From: Luteibacter sp. OK325 | Lineage (GTDB): Bacteria > Pseudomonadota > Gammaproteobacteria > Xanthomonadales > Rhodanobacteraceae | Length of the DNA stretch: 64,000 nucleotides | Direction of reading: 5' to 3' | NCBI RefSeq assembly: GCF_003050935.1 | Contig: NZ_QAOX01000007.1 | Coordinates: 62,001 to 126,000 of the forward strand | Shown: one piece after another, positions 38,019-47,544 of the stretch | Layout of the letters: every line of letters begins with the position of its first letter | How positions within the stretch are numbered: position 1 is the stretch's first letter | Notes under the pieces: model-generated | Told to the model about the DNA's origin: nothing | What the model saw: the letters and a program-made list of their open reading frames with translations, nothing else | Database searches by the model: none | Translations under genes and position numbers: made by a program

Positions 38019-38432
38019 ATGTCGCGTATCAGCTTCGATGAGCCGTGGACGTTCGGGGGCCACCCGTGGCGCAGCCTCAAGGACACATCGTTTGGCGTGA
38101 TCGTCGCCGACGCACAGGGCGATATCGTCCACGTCAACGAACGCGCGGCGGAGTTGCATGGGTGGGTTCGGCTGGCCGTGGGGCCGGAAGACTACAGCCG
38201 GATGTACAGCATCTTCACCGAGGAAGGCCGTCCGTACCCCTCCGAAGACCTTCCGCTCGCCCGCGCCGTGCGTAAAGGTGAAACCAGCAAGCACGCCCGA
38301 TGGGTGGTTCGCCGGCCGGATGGCTCGCGGCAGACGATGCAGGGCTCAGCCTATCCCGTGGTCGACGACGAGGGCGACCAGGTCGCCTCCGTGCTGGTCC
38401 ACGACGCGATCGGTGGGGTCACAGCGGGCTGA
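38019..38432 (+). CDS. Stand-alone PAS domain protein
   Basis: The 137-residue protein is a single PAS fold: SLKDTSFGVIVADAQGDIVHVN, AAELHGW, and a C-terminal PAC-like strand (VDDEGDQVASVLVHD). No output domain follows. It could be a sensor subunit that works with a separate kinase. ATG 38019 follows a GGGGTGAG ribosome site. Its stop abuts the stop of the convergent HAD gene. Confidence 0.8.
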   Translation: MSRISFDEPWTFGGHPWRSLKDTSFGVIVADAQGDIVHVNERAAELHGWVRLAVGPEDYSRMYSIFTEEGRPYPSEDLPLARAVRKGETSKHARWVVRRPDGSRQTMQGSAYPVVDDEGDQVASVLVHDAIGGVTAG

Positions 38433-39131
38433 TCAGTGCGCCGGGGCGTCGCGGCTGGCGGCACCGCAGGCCTGGCGGAGCCAGTCGTTCACGACGTCCA
38501 GATCGGTCACGATGCCTGCGCACAGCCGGCGCAGCTCGGCCGACGGTTGCTGCAGGTCGGGCACCATGATCGTCGGCAATCCCGCGGCCACCGCCGAGCG
38601 CACGCCGGCTTGCGAGTCCTCCAGGGCAAGGCAGCAGTTGGCCGGCTTGTTGAGGATCCGCGCGGCGCGCAGGTAGGGATCGGGGTAGGGCTTGCAGCGC
38701 TCGCAGTCTCCCGCCGCCACGAGAGCGTCGAAACGGTCTCGCAGGCCGAACTTCTCGAGGTGGTGGATCGCCGTGCCATGGGACGACGAGGTGGCGATGG
38801 CGCGGGGCAGGCCGAACTCGTCGAGGGTGTCCAGCAGGGCGGTGACGCCGGGTTTCAGCCGGAGATCGGTCTCGAACATGGCGTGGTAACGCTCGGAGGC
38901 ACCGGTCCACACGGCATCGAGGTCGACCTCGTCGCCCACGTATTCGCGAAGCAGCATGCGCGCCGCATGACCATGCAGGCCGACCATCCTCTGACACAGC
39001 GACAAGGGGATCTGGATGCCGACGTCGGCGGCCGCGGCAAGCAGGGCGTCGCGATACAGCGCTTCGGTATCGAAGAGCACGCCGTCGAGGTCGAAGACGA
39101 TCGCCTGCGGTGTCGCTGGAAAACGGACCAT
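38433..39131 (-). CDS. HAD family hydrolase, beta-phosphoglucomutase-like
   Basis: The 232-residue cytoplasmic protein has motif I DLDGVLFD, motif II ATSSSH, motif III Lys (CERCKPYPDPYL) and motif IV ALEDSQAGVRSA, all intact. It is subfamily IA, as in beta-phosphoglucomutase and phosphoglycolate phosphatase. The substrate is not certain. ATG 39131 with AAGGGGG upstream is taken as start; the longer frame to 39311 has no such site and is not conserved-looking. Confidence 0.9.
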   Translation of the reverse strand: MVRFPATPQAIVFDLDGVLFDTEALYRDALLAAAADVGIQIPLSLCQRMVGLHGHAARMLLREYVGDEVDLDAVWTGASERYHAMFETDLRLKPGVTALLDTLDEFGLPRAIATSSSHGTAIHHLEKFGLRDRFDALVAAGDCERCKPYPDPYLRAARILNKPANCCLALEDSQAGVRSAVAAGLPTIMVPDLQQPSAELRRLCAGIVTDLDVVNDWLRQACGAASRDAPAH

Positions 39132-39309
39132 GCGAGCCCCCTTTCGAAACAGCATTGCCGTGCTCGTATGGCCGGCTTCGTACCGAAAATAACCCGCTTT
39201 GTGGCAGTGCGCCATAGTACGAATAGGTGATTTCACCAGCGGAAACGTTTGCGTTCCCAGGCAGCAGCGGCGACGCTTGCCGGATGAGTCATTCGGAACC
39301 CTTTTGCCC

Positions 39310-40365
39310 ATGAGAAAACGCAGGATGCTCGCCCGAACCCTTGCGGGAGCCCTGGCGGGCGTGCTCCTGTTCCTCTCAGGAGCATGGGGCGCAATTGCCT
39401 TGTTTTACCAGCTGCCCGGCGCCGTCCCGATGCGGGCAACCGCTGCGGTCCTGTGGAGCGTTCTTTACCTCGGACTGCTGGTCGCCATGTTCGGCTGGCG
39501 GGCCTGGTGGGCGCCGATCGCCCTGGCGGTGGCGCTAGCCGTGCTGATCGGCTGGTGGACGACCATCCGGCCGCGCAACGATCGTGTCTGGGCCGACGAC
39601 GTGGCCCGGCTGCTGTCCGGCGAGGTCCACGGGTCCCGGGTGACCCTGCATAACGTGCGCGACTTCGAATGGCGCGCCGACGACGATTACGACGCCCGCT
39701 GGGAAACCCGCGACTACGACCTCGACCATCTGGTATCGGCCGACGCGATCCTGTCGTACTGGTCGAGCGAGGCCATCGCGCACGCCATGCTGTCGTTCGG
39801 CTTCGACGATGGCCGCCACGTGGTCTTCTCGATGGAGATCCGTCGCGAGAAAGGCGAGGCGTTCTCGGAGGTCGGCGGCTTCTTCAAGCAGTTCGAGCTG
39901 GTCCTGATCGCCGCCGACGAGCACGACATCGTGCGCGTGCGGACCAACGTGCGCGGCGAGGACGACTACATCTTTCCGCTGCGGATGCCGAAGGAAGCGA
40001 TGCGCTCGCTGTTCCTTTCCTACGTGAAGGCGGCCAACGAGCTGGTGCAGCATCCGCGCTTCTACAACACGGTCACGTCGAACTGCACGACAATCGTCTA
40101 TCGCATGGCGCGGCGCATCGACGGTGGCCTTCCGTTCGATATCCGCCTGCTGCTGACCGGCTACCTCCCTGGTTACCTCAGGGACAACGGGGCGCTCGAC
40201 AGTCGCCTTTCCGTGGATGAGTGGCGACGCCTCGGCCGGATCACCGACCGGGCGAGGGCCACCAGACCTGGCGATGACTTCTCGGCGATCGTTCGCGAGG
40301 GCATACCGCCCGCCGAGGTCCCATCGCCGGCTCAGTCGCCGTCGTCGGGAGCTTCGACCTTATAG
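39310..40365 (+). CDS. DUF4105 membrane protein
   Basis: The 351-residue protein has three hydrophobic helices in the first 85 residues, then a large periplasmic domain. DYDLDHLVSADAILSYW and the conserved TSNCTTIVYRMAR near the end, with a Cys, match DUF4105 (Lnb N-terminal periplasmic domain), a suspected papain-like fold. ATG 39310 is the start. The last 34 bases overlap the converging GumN gene. Confidence 0.85.
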   Translation: MRKRRMLARTLAGALAGVLLFLSGAWGAIALFYQLPGAVPMRATAAVLWSVLYLGLLVAMFGWRAWWAPIALAVALAVLIGWWTTIRPRNDRVWADDVARLLSGEVHGSRVTLHNVRDFEWRADDDYDARWETRDYDLDHLVSADAILSYWSSEAIAHAMLSFGFDDGRHVVFSMEIRREKGEAFSEVGGFFKQFELVLIAADEHDIVRVRTNVRGEDDYIFPLRMPKEAMRSLFLSYVKAANELVQHPRFYNTVTSNCTTIVYRMARRIDGGLPFDIRLLLTGYLPGYLRDNGALDSRLSVDEWRRLGRITDRARATRPGDDFSAIVREGIPPAEVPSPAQSPSSGASTL

Positions 40366-41366
40366 CCCTTGGCCTGGAGCGCCGTGAGGTAGCCGTCGTC
40401 GCCGAGCAGGTCCTCGATCGGCACGATGGCGACGGCCTGGGTGTCGTGGGCCATGGCGGTGTCGACCACGGCAAGCCATGCGGTACGTACGGCCTTGGGT
40501 ATGTCGGTCAGGCCGATCCGCTGGGCTACGCCACCGTCGGTGACAGCGTCGAGGCAGGCCGTGCGTTGTTTCGCCGTGCGGTCGTCGCGAAGCGCGGCGA
40601 TATCGCCGGTTGCCCACGCGTTTCCGCGTCGGGTCATGTCGGCGAGCTGTGCGTCGATATTGTCGACGCTCAGGGTGAAGCAGGAGAGATCGTCCAGCGT
40701 CGAACGCTTGAACTCCTTCACGGCCTTGCGAGGGTCGTCGACCATCAGCGTGTACTGCACGGGCGTCTGCTTGACGTTGTACTTGGTGGCGATGGCCACC
40801 ACGGTGCGTGTGATCACACCAGCCTTGCCCAGGCCGGTCTTCTTCACCGCATTCTTGTACAGCTCCACGACGGCGAAGATCGGGCGGTAGCGCTCCACGG
40901 AACGGTCGTCGCCGATGTACCGGGCCTTCACCGTCAGCCAGCGCGCGTAAACGTCGGCTGGCACAGTGTCTTTGAGGGTGGCGCCATCGGGTGCATTGCG
41001 GACGCCGATCAGGGAGGGCAGCAGGGCGAGCTTTCCGAAGAAACCGACATTGGGTTTGATCTCCACCTTCGGCGGCAGGATCAGCTCACTGGAATGGGCG
41101 AGGGCGTCGTCGATCTCGTCCGACTTCCAGGTCATGTTCTGCGGCAAAGGCGACAGGCTGCCGAGGATAAGCAGGGTGTGTCCGTCCCGGGTGACCTTCC
41201 ACAGGCCTGGTCCTGGTTGCACGCCGCTGACGGTCACGGCCTCGAGCGTGGGTATGCTGCCGGCCGACGCCGGTGCGGGTGCTGGTGTTGTCTGGGGTTG
41301 GGCGCCGGCCATACCGGCCAGACCGAACAGAAGGGGCAGGGCAAGAAGGATGCGGGGCGTCGTCAT
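40332..41366 (-). CDS. TraB/GumN family protein
   Basis: The 344-residue protein has a signal peptide (ending AGAQ), a Pro/Ala-rich linker, then the TraB/GumN domain (GLWKVTRDGHTLLILGSLSPLP near residue 53 to the C-terminus). The family includes the GumN gene in xanthan clusters and putative Tiki-like metalloproteases. The usual GxxH in the first motif reads GSLSPLP here, with no His after GS, so the metal site may be changed. It faces the DUF4105 gene and overlaps it by 34 bases. Confidence 0.85.
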   Translation of the reverse strand: MTTPRILLALPLLFGLAGMAGAQPQTTPAPAPASAGSIPTLEAVTVSGVQPGPGLWKVTRDGHTLLILGSLSPLPQNMTWKSDEIDDALAHSSELILPPKVEIKPNVGFFGKLALLPSLIGVRNAPDGATLKDTVPADVYARWLTVKARYIGDDRSVERYRPIFAVVELYKNAVKKTGLGKAGVITRTVVAIATKYNVKQTPVQYTLMVDDPRKAVKEFKRSTLDDLSCFTLSVDNIDAQLADMTRRGNAWATGDIAALRDDRTAKQRTACLDAVTDGGVAQRIGLTDIPKAVRTAWLAVVDTAMAHDTQAVAIVPIEDLLGDDGYLTALQAKGYKVEAPDDGD

Positions 41367-41573
41367 CGGCGAAGTCTAGACGAACGCCGCGTCCGGTCGC
41401 CTGCCATCGGTCACGCCCGCTGTCCTTGCGTTCACCTCCGCGAACGCCTTCTGGCGTGAGTCCGGCGTGAAGAAAATGATGCGTCATCCTTCCATTGTGG
41501 GGGCATTCGCGAACGGATAATCTTGCCCATCCGCCGCGTCCGCCGTAACAACTCTAAGGTTGCCCTCCGATCC

Positions 41574-41819
41574 ATGGCACTGGTGATTTACGACATTCCG
41601 TTCAGCCCCGATCTCGCGGGGCTGTGGCACGTACAGATGAATGGCGTGCCCATGGAAAATTTCGAAACGCGCGTTGGCGCCATCGCTTACGCGGTGCAGC
41701 AGTCCAAGCTGCTGGGCGTCCACAATGGCCTGCAGGTGCTGGTTTCCGTCGAAGGCGCCGACGGTATCTGGCGGGAATTCGAATCGAATGCGAAGCGTCC
41801 GGTGAGCGGCCTGCAATAG
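41574..41819 (+). CDS. Small hypothetical protein (81 residues), DUF2188-like
   Basis: The product carries LWHVQMNGVPMENFETRVGAIAYAVQQSKLLGVHNGLQVLVSVEGADG (quoted in part as three stretches in the frame), a short beta-beta-alpha-beta layout like DUF2188. It is cytoplasmic and soluble. ATG 41574 starts it. No role known. Confidence 0.65.
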   Translation: MALVIYDIPFSPDLAGLWHVQMNGVPMENFETRVGAIAYAVQQSKLLGVHNGLQVLVSVEGADGIWREFESNAKRPVSGLQ

Positions 41820-41882
41820 TGCTGCACGTCACCTTGATGCGCGATGCATACGATGGGGTGAGAAAGGAGGAATATCCCACCC

Positions 41883-42119
41883 ATGACGCATCGAAAGATC
41901 GGTTACTTTGACGTTGAAGGCACGTGCTATGTCGCCAAACCCGGCCACTGGCGCGGCAAATACGTCATCAGCGAAGACGGCGACGAACTCGCCGAGAAGC
42001 TCTGCGTCACCTTGCACGAGAATGAAGAGGACGCCTGCGCCGAAGGCATGACACTGGGCGTGGCGGCAGCGCGCAAGCTGATGAAGGAGCGGGAGGGCTT
42101 CGACCCGGGTGACGAGTAG
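41883..42119 (+). CDS. Small hypothetical protein (78 residues)
   Basis: An acidic protein with Gly/Tyr-rich strands (YFDVEGTCYVAKPGHWRGKY) and a helix (AAARKLMKEREGF). GAAAGGAGGA lies nine bases before its ATG, a strong ribosome site. No family recognised. It precedes the DUF3820 gene by 17 bases. Confidence 0.65.
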   Translation: MTHRKIGYFDVEGTCYVAKPGHWRGKYVISEDGDELAEKLCVTLHENEEDACAEGMTLGVAAARKLMKEREGFDPGDE

Positions 42120-42136
42120 GCGGTTAGAATGGCCGC

Positions 42137-42379
42137 ATGACCGATCCCAATGACGCCTTTCGCCAGGACCTTGCGAAACTCGCTACGGCCGTCATGCCCT
42201 TCGGCAAGTTCAAGGGCAGGGCGATCGCCGACCTCCCCGGAAACTATCTTGCGTGGTTTGCGCGGGAGAGGTTTCCTCCAGGTGAGCTTGGCCGGCTCCT
42301 GGCCATCATGCTCGAGCTTGACCATAACGGTCTGCGTCGCCTGCTGGACCCCTTGCGCAAGGCATCGAAACCGGGCTGA
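42137..42379 (+). CDS. DUF3820 family protein
   Basis: The 80-residue protein has MPFGKFKGRAIADLPGNYLAWFARERFPPGELG, the DUF3820 signature (quoted in shorter pieces: MPFGKFKGRAIADLP and YLAWFARERFP). The family has been called a putative quorum-sensing-regulated virulence factor in Pseudomonas. It may be co-transcribed with the small gene 17 bases upstream. Confidence 0.85.
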   Translation: MTDPNDAFRQDLAKLATAVMPFGKFKGRAIADLPGNYLAWFARERFPPGELGRLLAIMLELDHNGLRRLLDPLRKASKPG

Positions 42380-42574
42380 GACCGCGCACGGCGCTTGCAT
42401 AGCGCGTGCCAGCCGAGGCCCTTTTTGGGCTGTGTAAGTTATTCCGAATGGCCGATGGTGCAATCCGTTTACACGGCGTAAGTTTTCCTTGCGTCCCTGT
42501 GAATGTCTCGTTGCGTTCTCATTCGTCGGGTCGCGAAGTCCCAGCCCAACTCCCCTAAGGCCCGGAGACTCACA

Positions 42575-45433
42575 ATGAAAACGACAAAAATCATGGCGCC
42601 CCGGCGCCACGGCCTCGCTTTGGCCATCGCCGCCGCACTGGCATGCGCCTGTGCGCAAGCTTCGGCGCAGACTCCGCCGACGCCCGCCCCAGCCACCGCT
42701 GCGCAGACGCCCCCGCCGGACGACCAGGCGCAGCAGAAAACCACCGAGCTGACCGCCATCACGGTCACCGGCTCGGCCCTGCCGCGCATCGACGTAGAGA
42801 CGCCATCGCCGGTGACGACAATCACGGCCGCGGATATCCAGAAGAGCGGCCTGACGACCGTCTCAGATGTGGTGCGCTCCATCTCGGCCGACAACAGCGG
42901 TTCCATCCCGGCCTCGTTCACCGCCGGTTTCGCCGTCGGTGCGACGGGCGTCGCGCTGCGTGGCCTGACCGTGAACTCGACCCTCGTCCTCATCGACGGC
43001 CGGCGTGCGGCGAACTATCCGGTGACCGATGACGGCCAGCGATCCTTTGTCGATCTCAACACCATTCCTTCGAACGCAATCGATCGCATCGAAGTGCTGA
43101 AGGATGGTGCTTCATCGCTGTACGGCGCCGATGCCATCGCCGGCGTGGTCAACATCATCCTCAAGCCCAGCTTCAAGGGCGCGGAGTTCACCGCTGATGT
43201 CGGAACCTCGGAGCATGGCGGAGGGCTGACGAAACGCGGTACCGTGTTGTTCGGTGGCGGCGATCTGAAAAAGGACGGCTGGAATGCCTACTTCAGTGCC
43301 GAATACCAGAAGGACAACAGCATCATGACCCGTGATCGCGGTTATCCGTACAACACCGCGGACCTGCGCCGCAGCGGCGGCAACAACCTCATCGGTGGCC
43401 AGCCCTCGCAGAATTCCGGCTCGATCTACGGCACGGTGACGCCGGGTACCTTGTCGCGTCCCGGCGACGTGACTTCGGGTGTGGCCGATCCGGGAGGCCT
43501 CGCGCAGCCGCTGCAAGCCTGCGGTTCGCTCGGCACCCTGATCACCGACGATCCTGCCAATCCGGGCAGTTACTGCGCGCAGAACCGCGCGCTGTACACC
43601 GCGATCCAACCTACCGTCGAACGGGGCGGGTTATATGGCCGCTTCACCATCAAGTTGTCGGATACCTCGCAGGCCTATATCGGTGCGAGCTATTACGAGG
43701 TAAAGACGACGTTCCCGGGTACCCCGGCACAGATCCAGGCCAGCACGCCGAACAACACCAATGCGATTGCCTTGCCGGCGACGCTGCCGGACGGCTCGCT
43801 CAATCCGAACAACCCGTTCGCGGCCCAGGGTAGCGCGGCACTGATCAACTACTCGTTCCCCAGTGCCCTGGCCAGCGGCCAGACCGATAACCACAACCTG
43901 CGGCTGGTTGGCGGGATGACCGGGCAGTGGGGTGAGTGGAGCTACGACACGGCCCTGGTGCTCAACCATGATTCACTGGATACGCGCCTGGACGGCTTGC
44001 TCAACTACGGCGCCCTGATTTCCGCGATCACCAATGGGACGTACAACTTCGTCAATCCGTCGGCGAACTCGCGCGAGCTGCTTGCAGCGCTGTCGCCCAC
44101 CCTGGAGAAGACCTCGACCAGCGACCTGCAATCGCTCGACTTCCATGTGACGCGTCCGTTGATGGATATGGGCGGTGGCTCGCTCGGTCTCGCTACTGGC
44201 GTCGATGTGCGCCACGAACAACAGAGCGATCCGGATCTCAATGCGAACCTGCAGGCGCAGGGCCTCGGCGTCGCGCGCACGAAGGGCCAGCGCACGGTGG
44301 GTGGCATCTACGTCGAACTGGATGCGCCGTTCACGGAGTCCTTTGAAGTGGATGCTTCCAGCCGCTTCGACCATTACTCGGACTTCGGTAACAACTTCTC
44401 GCCGAAGATCGGTTTCAAGTGGAAGCCGTTCGAGCAACTGGCCGTGCGTGGCACGTTCTCGAAAGGCTACCGCGCGCCGGGCTTCTCCGAGAGTGGCGAC
44501 AGCCAGAGCGAGGGCTTCGCGACGTTCACGCCGCCGGAGGATTTCCAGAACGCACACGGCAATAGTGGTTACGTGCAGCCTTATCCACTGGCTTTCCTCA
44601 CCACCTCCAATCCGAAAATCCAGCCGGAGCGGTCGAAGAGCTACACCCTCGGCCTGCTGTTCCAGCCGACGCAGGATCTCAGTGCTTCGCTGGATTTCTA
44701 CCGGATCAAGAAAACCGGGGTGATCGCACAGCAGGATCCCAACGCCGTTCTCGACGCGTACTTTGCCGGCGAGCCACTGCCGGCCGGTTCGGCGATCGTG
44801 GCGGATGGTCCGGACCCGGCGGCGCCCGGCGCACTTCCGCGGCCCCTGGTCGTGGCAGCGCCATGGGTGAACCAGAACTCGCTGAAAACCCAGGGCGTCG
44901 ATCTCGACCTCAAGGGCGGCTATAGCTTCAACGAGAATGTGCGCTTCACCAGCGAAATCAACCTGACCAAGATCATCAGCTGGAAGCTGACCCTGGAGGA
45001 TGGCACCACGCTCGACTTCGTCGGCACGCACGGTCCTTATGGCGTGTCGTCGGGTGCGGGTACGCCGCGTTATCGTGGTTCATGGGCGAACAGCATCTCG
45101 TTCGGCAAGGCGACCATCACCGGCACGGTGTACTACACCAGCGGTCTGAAGCTGACCGCGCCAGACATCACCTCGGGCTGCTTCTCGACCAATACGGATA
45201 CCGGTGAGAACCTGCCGGCGGATTGCCGGATGGCCTCGTTCACGGACTTCGACCTGACCGGCCGCTACGACCTTACGGAAAAGATAGCGCTCACCGGTTC
45301 GATCATGAATGCGTTCGACAAGAAAGCACCGTTCGATCCGCTGAACTATGCAGCACTGAACTACAACCCGACCTATGCGCAGAACGGTGTGGTCGGGCGG
45401 TTCTTTACGGTCGGCGTGCGGGTGAAGCTGTAA
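42575..45433 (+). CDS. TonB-dependent outer membrane receptor
   Basis: The 952-residue protein has a signal peptide (ending ASAQ), a Pro/Gln-rich linker, TonB box-like TELTAITVTGS, a plug domain (DIQKSGLTTVSDVVRSI, LIDGRRAANYP, IEVLKDGASSLYGADAIAGVVNII quoted in part) and a beta barrel ending in FFTVGVRVKL with the usual aromatic-hydrophobic tail. It takes up a large ligand using TonB energy. The ligand is unknown; there is no adjacent iron, cobalamin or sugar gene. ATG 42575 is chosen for the signal peptide. Confidence 0.93.
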   Translation: MKTTKIMAPRRHGLALAIAAALACACAQASAQTPPTPAPATAAQTPPPDDQAQQKTTELTAITVTGSALPRIDVETPSPVTTITAADIQKSGLTTVSDVVRSISADNSGSIPASFTAGFAVGATGVALRGLTVNSTLVLIDGRRAANYPVTDDGQRSFVDLNTIPSNAIDRIEVLKDGASSLYGADAIAGVVNIILKPSFKGAEFTADVGTSEHGGGLTKRGTVLFGGGDLKKDGWNAYFSAEYQKDNSIMTRDRGYPYNTADLRRSGGNNLIGGQPSQNSGSIYGTVTPGTLSRPGDVTSGVADPGGLAQPLQACGSLGTLITDDPANPGSYCAQNRALYTAIQPTVERGGLYGRFTIKLSDTSQAYIGASYYEVKTTFPGTPAQIQASTPNNTNAIALPATLPDGSLNPNNPFAAQGSAALINYSFPSALASGQTDNHNLRLVGGMTGQWGEWSYDTALVLNHDSLDTRLDGLLNYGALISAITNGTYNFVNPSANSRELLAALSPTLEKTSTSDLQSLDFHVTRPLMDMGGGSLGLATGVDVRHEQQSDPDLNANLQAQGLGVARTKGQRTVGGIYVELDAPFTESFEVDASSRFDHYSDFGNNFSPKIGFKWKPFEQLAVRGTFSKGYRAPGFSESGDSQSEGFATFTPPEDFQNAHGNSGYVQPYPLAFLTTSNPKIQPERSKSYTLGLLFQPTQDLSASLDFYRIKKTGVIAQQDPNAVLDAYFAGEPLPAGSAIVADGPDPAAPGALPRPLVVAAPWVNQNSLKTQGVDLDLKGGYSFNENVRFTSEINLTKIISWKLTLEDGTTLDFVGTHGPYGVSSGAGTPRYRGSWANSISFGKATITGTVYYTSGLKLTAPDITSGCFSTNTDTGENLPADCRMASFTDFDLTGRYDLTEKIALTGSIMNAFDKKAPFDPLNYAALNYNPTYAQNGVVGRFFTVGVRVKL

Positions 45434-45457
45434 CGATCAACCGCGCTTCACCGTGTT

Positions 45458-45535
45458 CGCACAGGGCGTCGGTGGCGGTGCGGGGAAATCGGCAAAACCA
45501 TGTCTTGCCGACGGCCGCCACCGACGCCCTGTGCG
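45458..45535. repeat. Long perfect inverted repeat (21-base arms) with nested hairpin
   Basis: Arms at 45458-45478 and 45515-45535 are exact inverted copies. The 36-base interior has its own stem, TCGGCAA pairing with TTGCCGA. It lies 25 bases after the TonB receptor stop. The shape could be a transcript end, an RNA processing signal or a small mobile palindrome. Confidence 0.85.
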
Positions 45536-45550
45536 TACGCGCGGGTGGGA

Positions 45551-45575
45551 CCCCCATTGACCTTACGGGGGTTTT
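45551..45575 (+). terminator. Weak terminator-like hairpin after the long inverted repeat
   Basis: CCCCC and GGGGG arms with an 11-base loop run into TTTT. It is weaker than the other terminators in the window. Confidence 0.45.
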
Positions 45576-45623
45576 GCCTTAGTAAGAGCGACGGGGGAAC
45601 ACCAAAGGGGGCCGTAAAGGGCC

Positions 45624-45824
45624 ATGGCACGTCGAGTCACGCAAGTCAGCTCACCTGTAGTCGAAGACACCGATCACAACGCAACGCCCTGGCCCGATGG
45701 CTTCATGCCCGGCACGGTGGCGCCGTTCGTCATGCGTTACGGGGTCGATTTCCTGGTCGCGATGCAACGCGCTGCCACGTCGCATGATGCCGCCCTGGTG
45801 CCGGGCGAAGTCGAGCCGGCTTGA
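45624..45824 (+). CDS. Small hypothetical protein (66 residues)
   Basis: A soluble protein starting MARRVTQVSSPVVEDTDHNA with no family I recognise. The ATG follows a GGGGGCC and AAAGGG stretch, a fair ribosome site. It converges with the small membrane protein gene. Reality rests on length, start context and position only. Confidence 0.45.
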   Translation: MARRVTQVSSPVVEDTDHNATPWPDGFMPGTVAPFVMRYGVDFLVAMQRAATSHDAALVPGEVEPA

Positions 45825-45838
45825 TTTAACGAACCGGT

Positions 45839-45988
45839 TTAACGGTCCGCCCCGTGCGAGCGGGGCGCTCGCGCGCCGTCGTCCGGCGTATCGCCGGCAG
45901 GGCCGCCTTTCATGATGCCGCCAACGATCGTGATCGCGATTGTTGCCGCGATCAGGGCGAGCAGGGCGTAGTAACGCGTTCGATTCAT
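45839..45988 (-). CDS. Small single-helix membrane protein (49 residues)
   Basis: The product reads MNRTRYYALLALIAATIAIT followed by a short Gly/Asp/Arg-rich tail. One membrane helix spans about residues 6-26. It lies 67 bases after the hybrid kinase stop on the same strand. No function known, and its reality rests on the hydrophobic pattern and gap placement. Confidence 0.5.
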   Translation of the reverse strand: MNRTRYYALLALIAATIAITIVGGIMKGGPAGDTPDDGARAPRSHGADR

Positions 45989-46055
45989 GCGTCGGGACAC
46001 CTCGATGACGGCCCCAGTGTCCGTGGGCAGGGGTCAACGAAATGGATGCCTGGTG

Positions 46056-47537
46056 TTACGTGGGCGTCCCGCCGAGCAGATCGGCCACGGCGTCGATGAG
46101 GGCATGTACGGAAAACGGCTTGCTGAGCATGGCCGTCCGTTCCGGCAGCGTCTGTGAATCCGCGAAGGCATCCCAGGCATAGCCGGTGACGAAGAGAACG
46201 GGGACGTTTCGCAAGGTTTCGCGGACGGTCAGTGCCAACTGACGGCCGTCCATGCCGGGCAGGCCGATATCGGTGACCAGGAGGTCGGGCGGTGGCCCGG
46301 CATCGATCAGGCGCAGCGCTTCGTAGGCTTCGGCACAATCGCTCACCCGGTAGCCGGCTTCTTCCAGCACTTCCCGCGCGATCGAGCGCAGCATCTCTTC
46401 GTCTTCGACCAGCAACACGTGCTGGCCGCGTCCGCGCACGACCGCACCGTTGACGTGGGCGTGGGCGGCGGCGTTCTCGCCAACGTGCCGCGGGAGCCAA
46501 AGGCTCACCGTCGTGCCCTGACCGGGTGTGGATTCGATAATCGCGCGGCCTCCGGTCTGTCGTGCGAAGCCGTCCACCATGGACAGCCCGAGTCCCGTGC
46601 CCTGACCGATGGCCTTGGTGGTGAAGAATGGATCGAAGGCCTTCTCGATCACACTGGGTGACATGCCGGTGCCCGTATCGCTCACGGCGATCACCACGTA
46701 ATCTCGGCGCCCCCTGCCGATGTCGGCGTGGGCGATGTTGCTCGTGAGAATGGTCAGGGTGCCGCCTGCCGGCATCGCGTCCCGCGCATTGATCGCCAGG
46801 TTGAGGACGGCGCTCTCCAGCTGGCTGGCGTCCGACAGGGTGCGCCACAGGCCATCCTGCATGCGCAGCTCGAGGGTTACCTGCTCGCCGATCAAAGGAC
46901 GCAGCAGTAGCTCGAGTTCCCTGACAAGCGCATTGGCGTCCACGTCGGAGAGGGAGAGTGCCTGCTGGCGCGCATAGGCAAGAAGCCGATGGGTCAGGCC
47001 GGCGGCGCGTTTGACCGCACCGCCGGCGGCATCCAGCAGCCGTCGCGTGCCATCCACGCGACCGTTCTCCAGCCGTTCGGCGACGACTTCGATCGCGCCG
47101 CCGATGCCACCGAGGATGTTGTTGAAATCGTGCGCGATGCCACCGGTGAGACGGCCTAGCGCCTCCAGTTTCTGGGCGTGGCGCTGTTGCTCGTCGAGGT
47201 CGCGGCGGCGCTGGGTATCGCGACCCATGCCGTAGACGACATCGCCATCGGGGACGCAAGTCCAGGCAAACCAGCGGTAGGTGGCGTCTTTCGCGCGCAG
47301 GCGCAACTCGAGGTCTTCAACAACGTCGCCGTCGAGCATCTGGCTGACCGCATCGCGCGCGCGGTCCAGGTCATCCGCGTGGACCAGCTCCTCGAAACCC
47401 AGGCCGATCAGCTCACTGGCCTCGTAACCCAGCTCGCTGAGCCACGCGGGGTTGGTGTCGCGGTAACGACCGTCGCGCGCGAGCACCACGTAGAGGTCGC
47501 GCGAGATGGCCCATATTTTTTCACGGCCGCCGGTCAT
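46056..47537 (-). CDS. PAS hybrid histidine kinase with C-terminal receiver
   Basis: The 493-residue cytoplasmic protein has a PAS domain (about 10-110), HisKA with His136 in [13 protein letters not shown], an HATPase domain with DTGTGM and GTGLGLSMV, and a receiver near 375-490 with Asp422 in [13 protein letters not shown] and Lys in LSKPFS. The FNNILGGI motif places it with NtrY/FixL-like kinases. No transmembrane segment is seen. It could phosphorylate the orphan receiver at 36898, which I infer only from lack of other partners. ATG 47537 lies seven bases after the amidohydrolase stop. Confidence 0.93.
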   Translation of the reverse strand: MTGGREKIWAISRDLYVVLARDGRYRDTNPAWLSELGYEASELIGLGFEELVHADDLDRARDAVSQMLDGDVVEDLELRLRAKDATYRWFAWTCVPDGDVVYGMGRDTQRRRDLDEQQRHAQKLEALGRLTGGIAHDFNNILGGIGGAIEVVAERLENGRVDGTRRLLDAAGGAVKRAAGLTHRLLAYARQQALSLSDVDANALVRELELLLRPLIGEQVTLELRMQDGLWRTLSDASQLESAVLNLAINARDAMPAGGTLTILTSNIAHADIGRGRRDYVVIAVSDTGTGMSPSVIEKAFDPFFTTKAIGQGTGLGLSMVDGFARQTGGRAIIESTPGQGTTVSLWLPRHVGENAAAHAHVNGAVVRGRGQHVLLVEDEEMLRSIAREVLEEAGYRVSDCAEAYEALRLIDAGPPPDLLVTDIGLPGMDGRQLALTVRETLRNVPVLFVTGYAWDAFADSQTLPERTAMLSKPFSVHALIDAVADLLGGTPT

Positions 47538-47544
47538 CGCCGGC

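Noticed and set aside
45448-45630. 60-codon minus-strand frame over the long hairpin
   Set aside because: It is a by-product of the inverted repeat and has no ribosome site.
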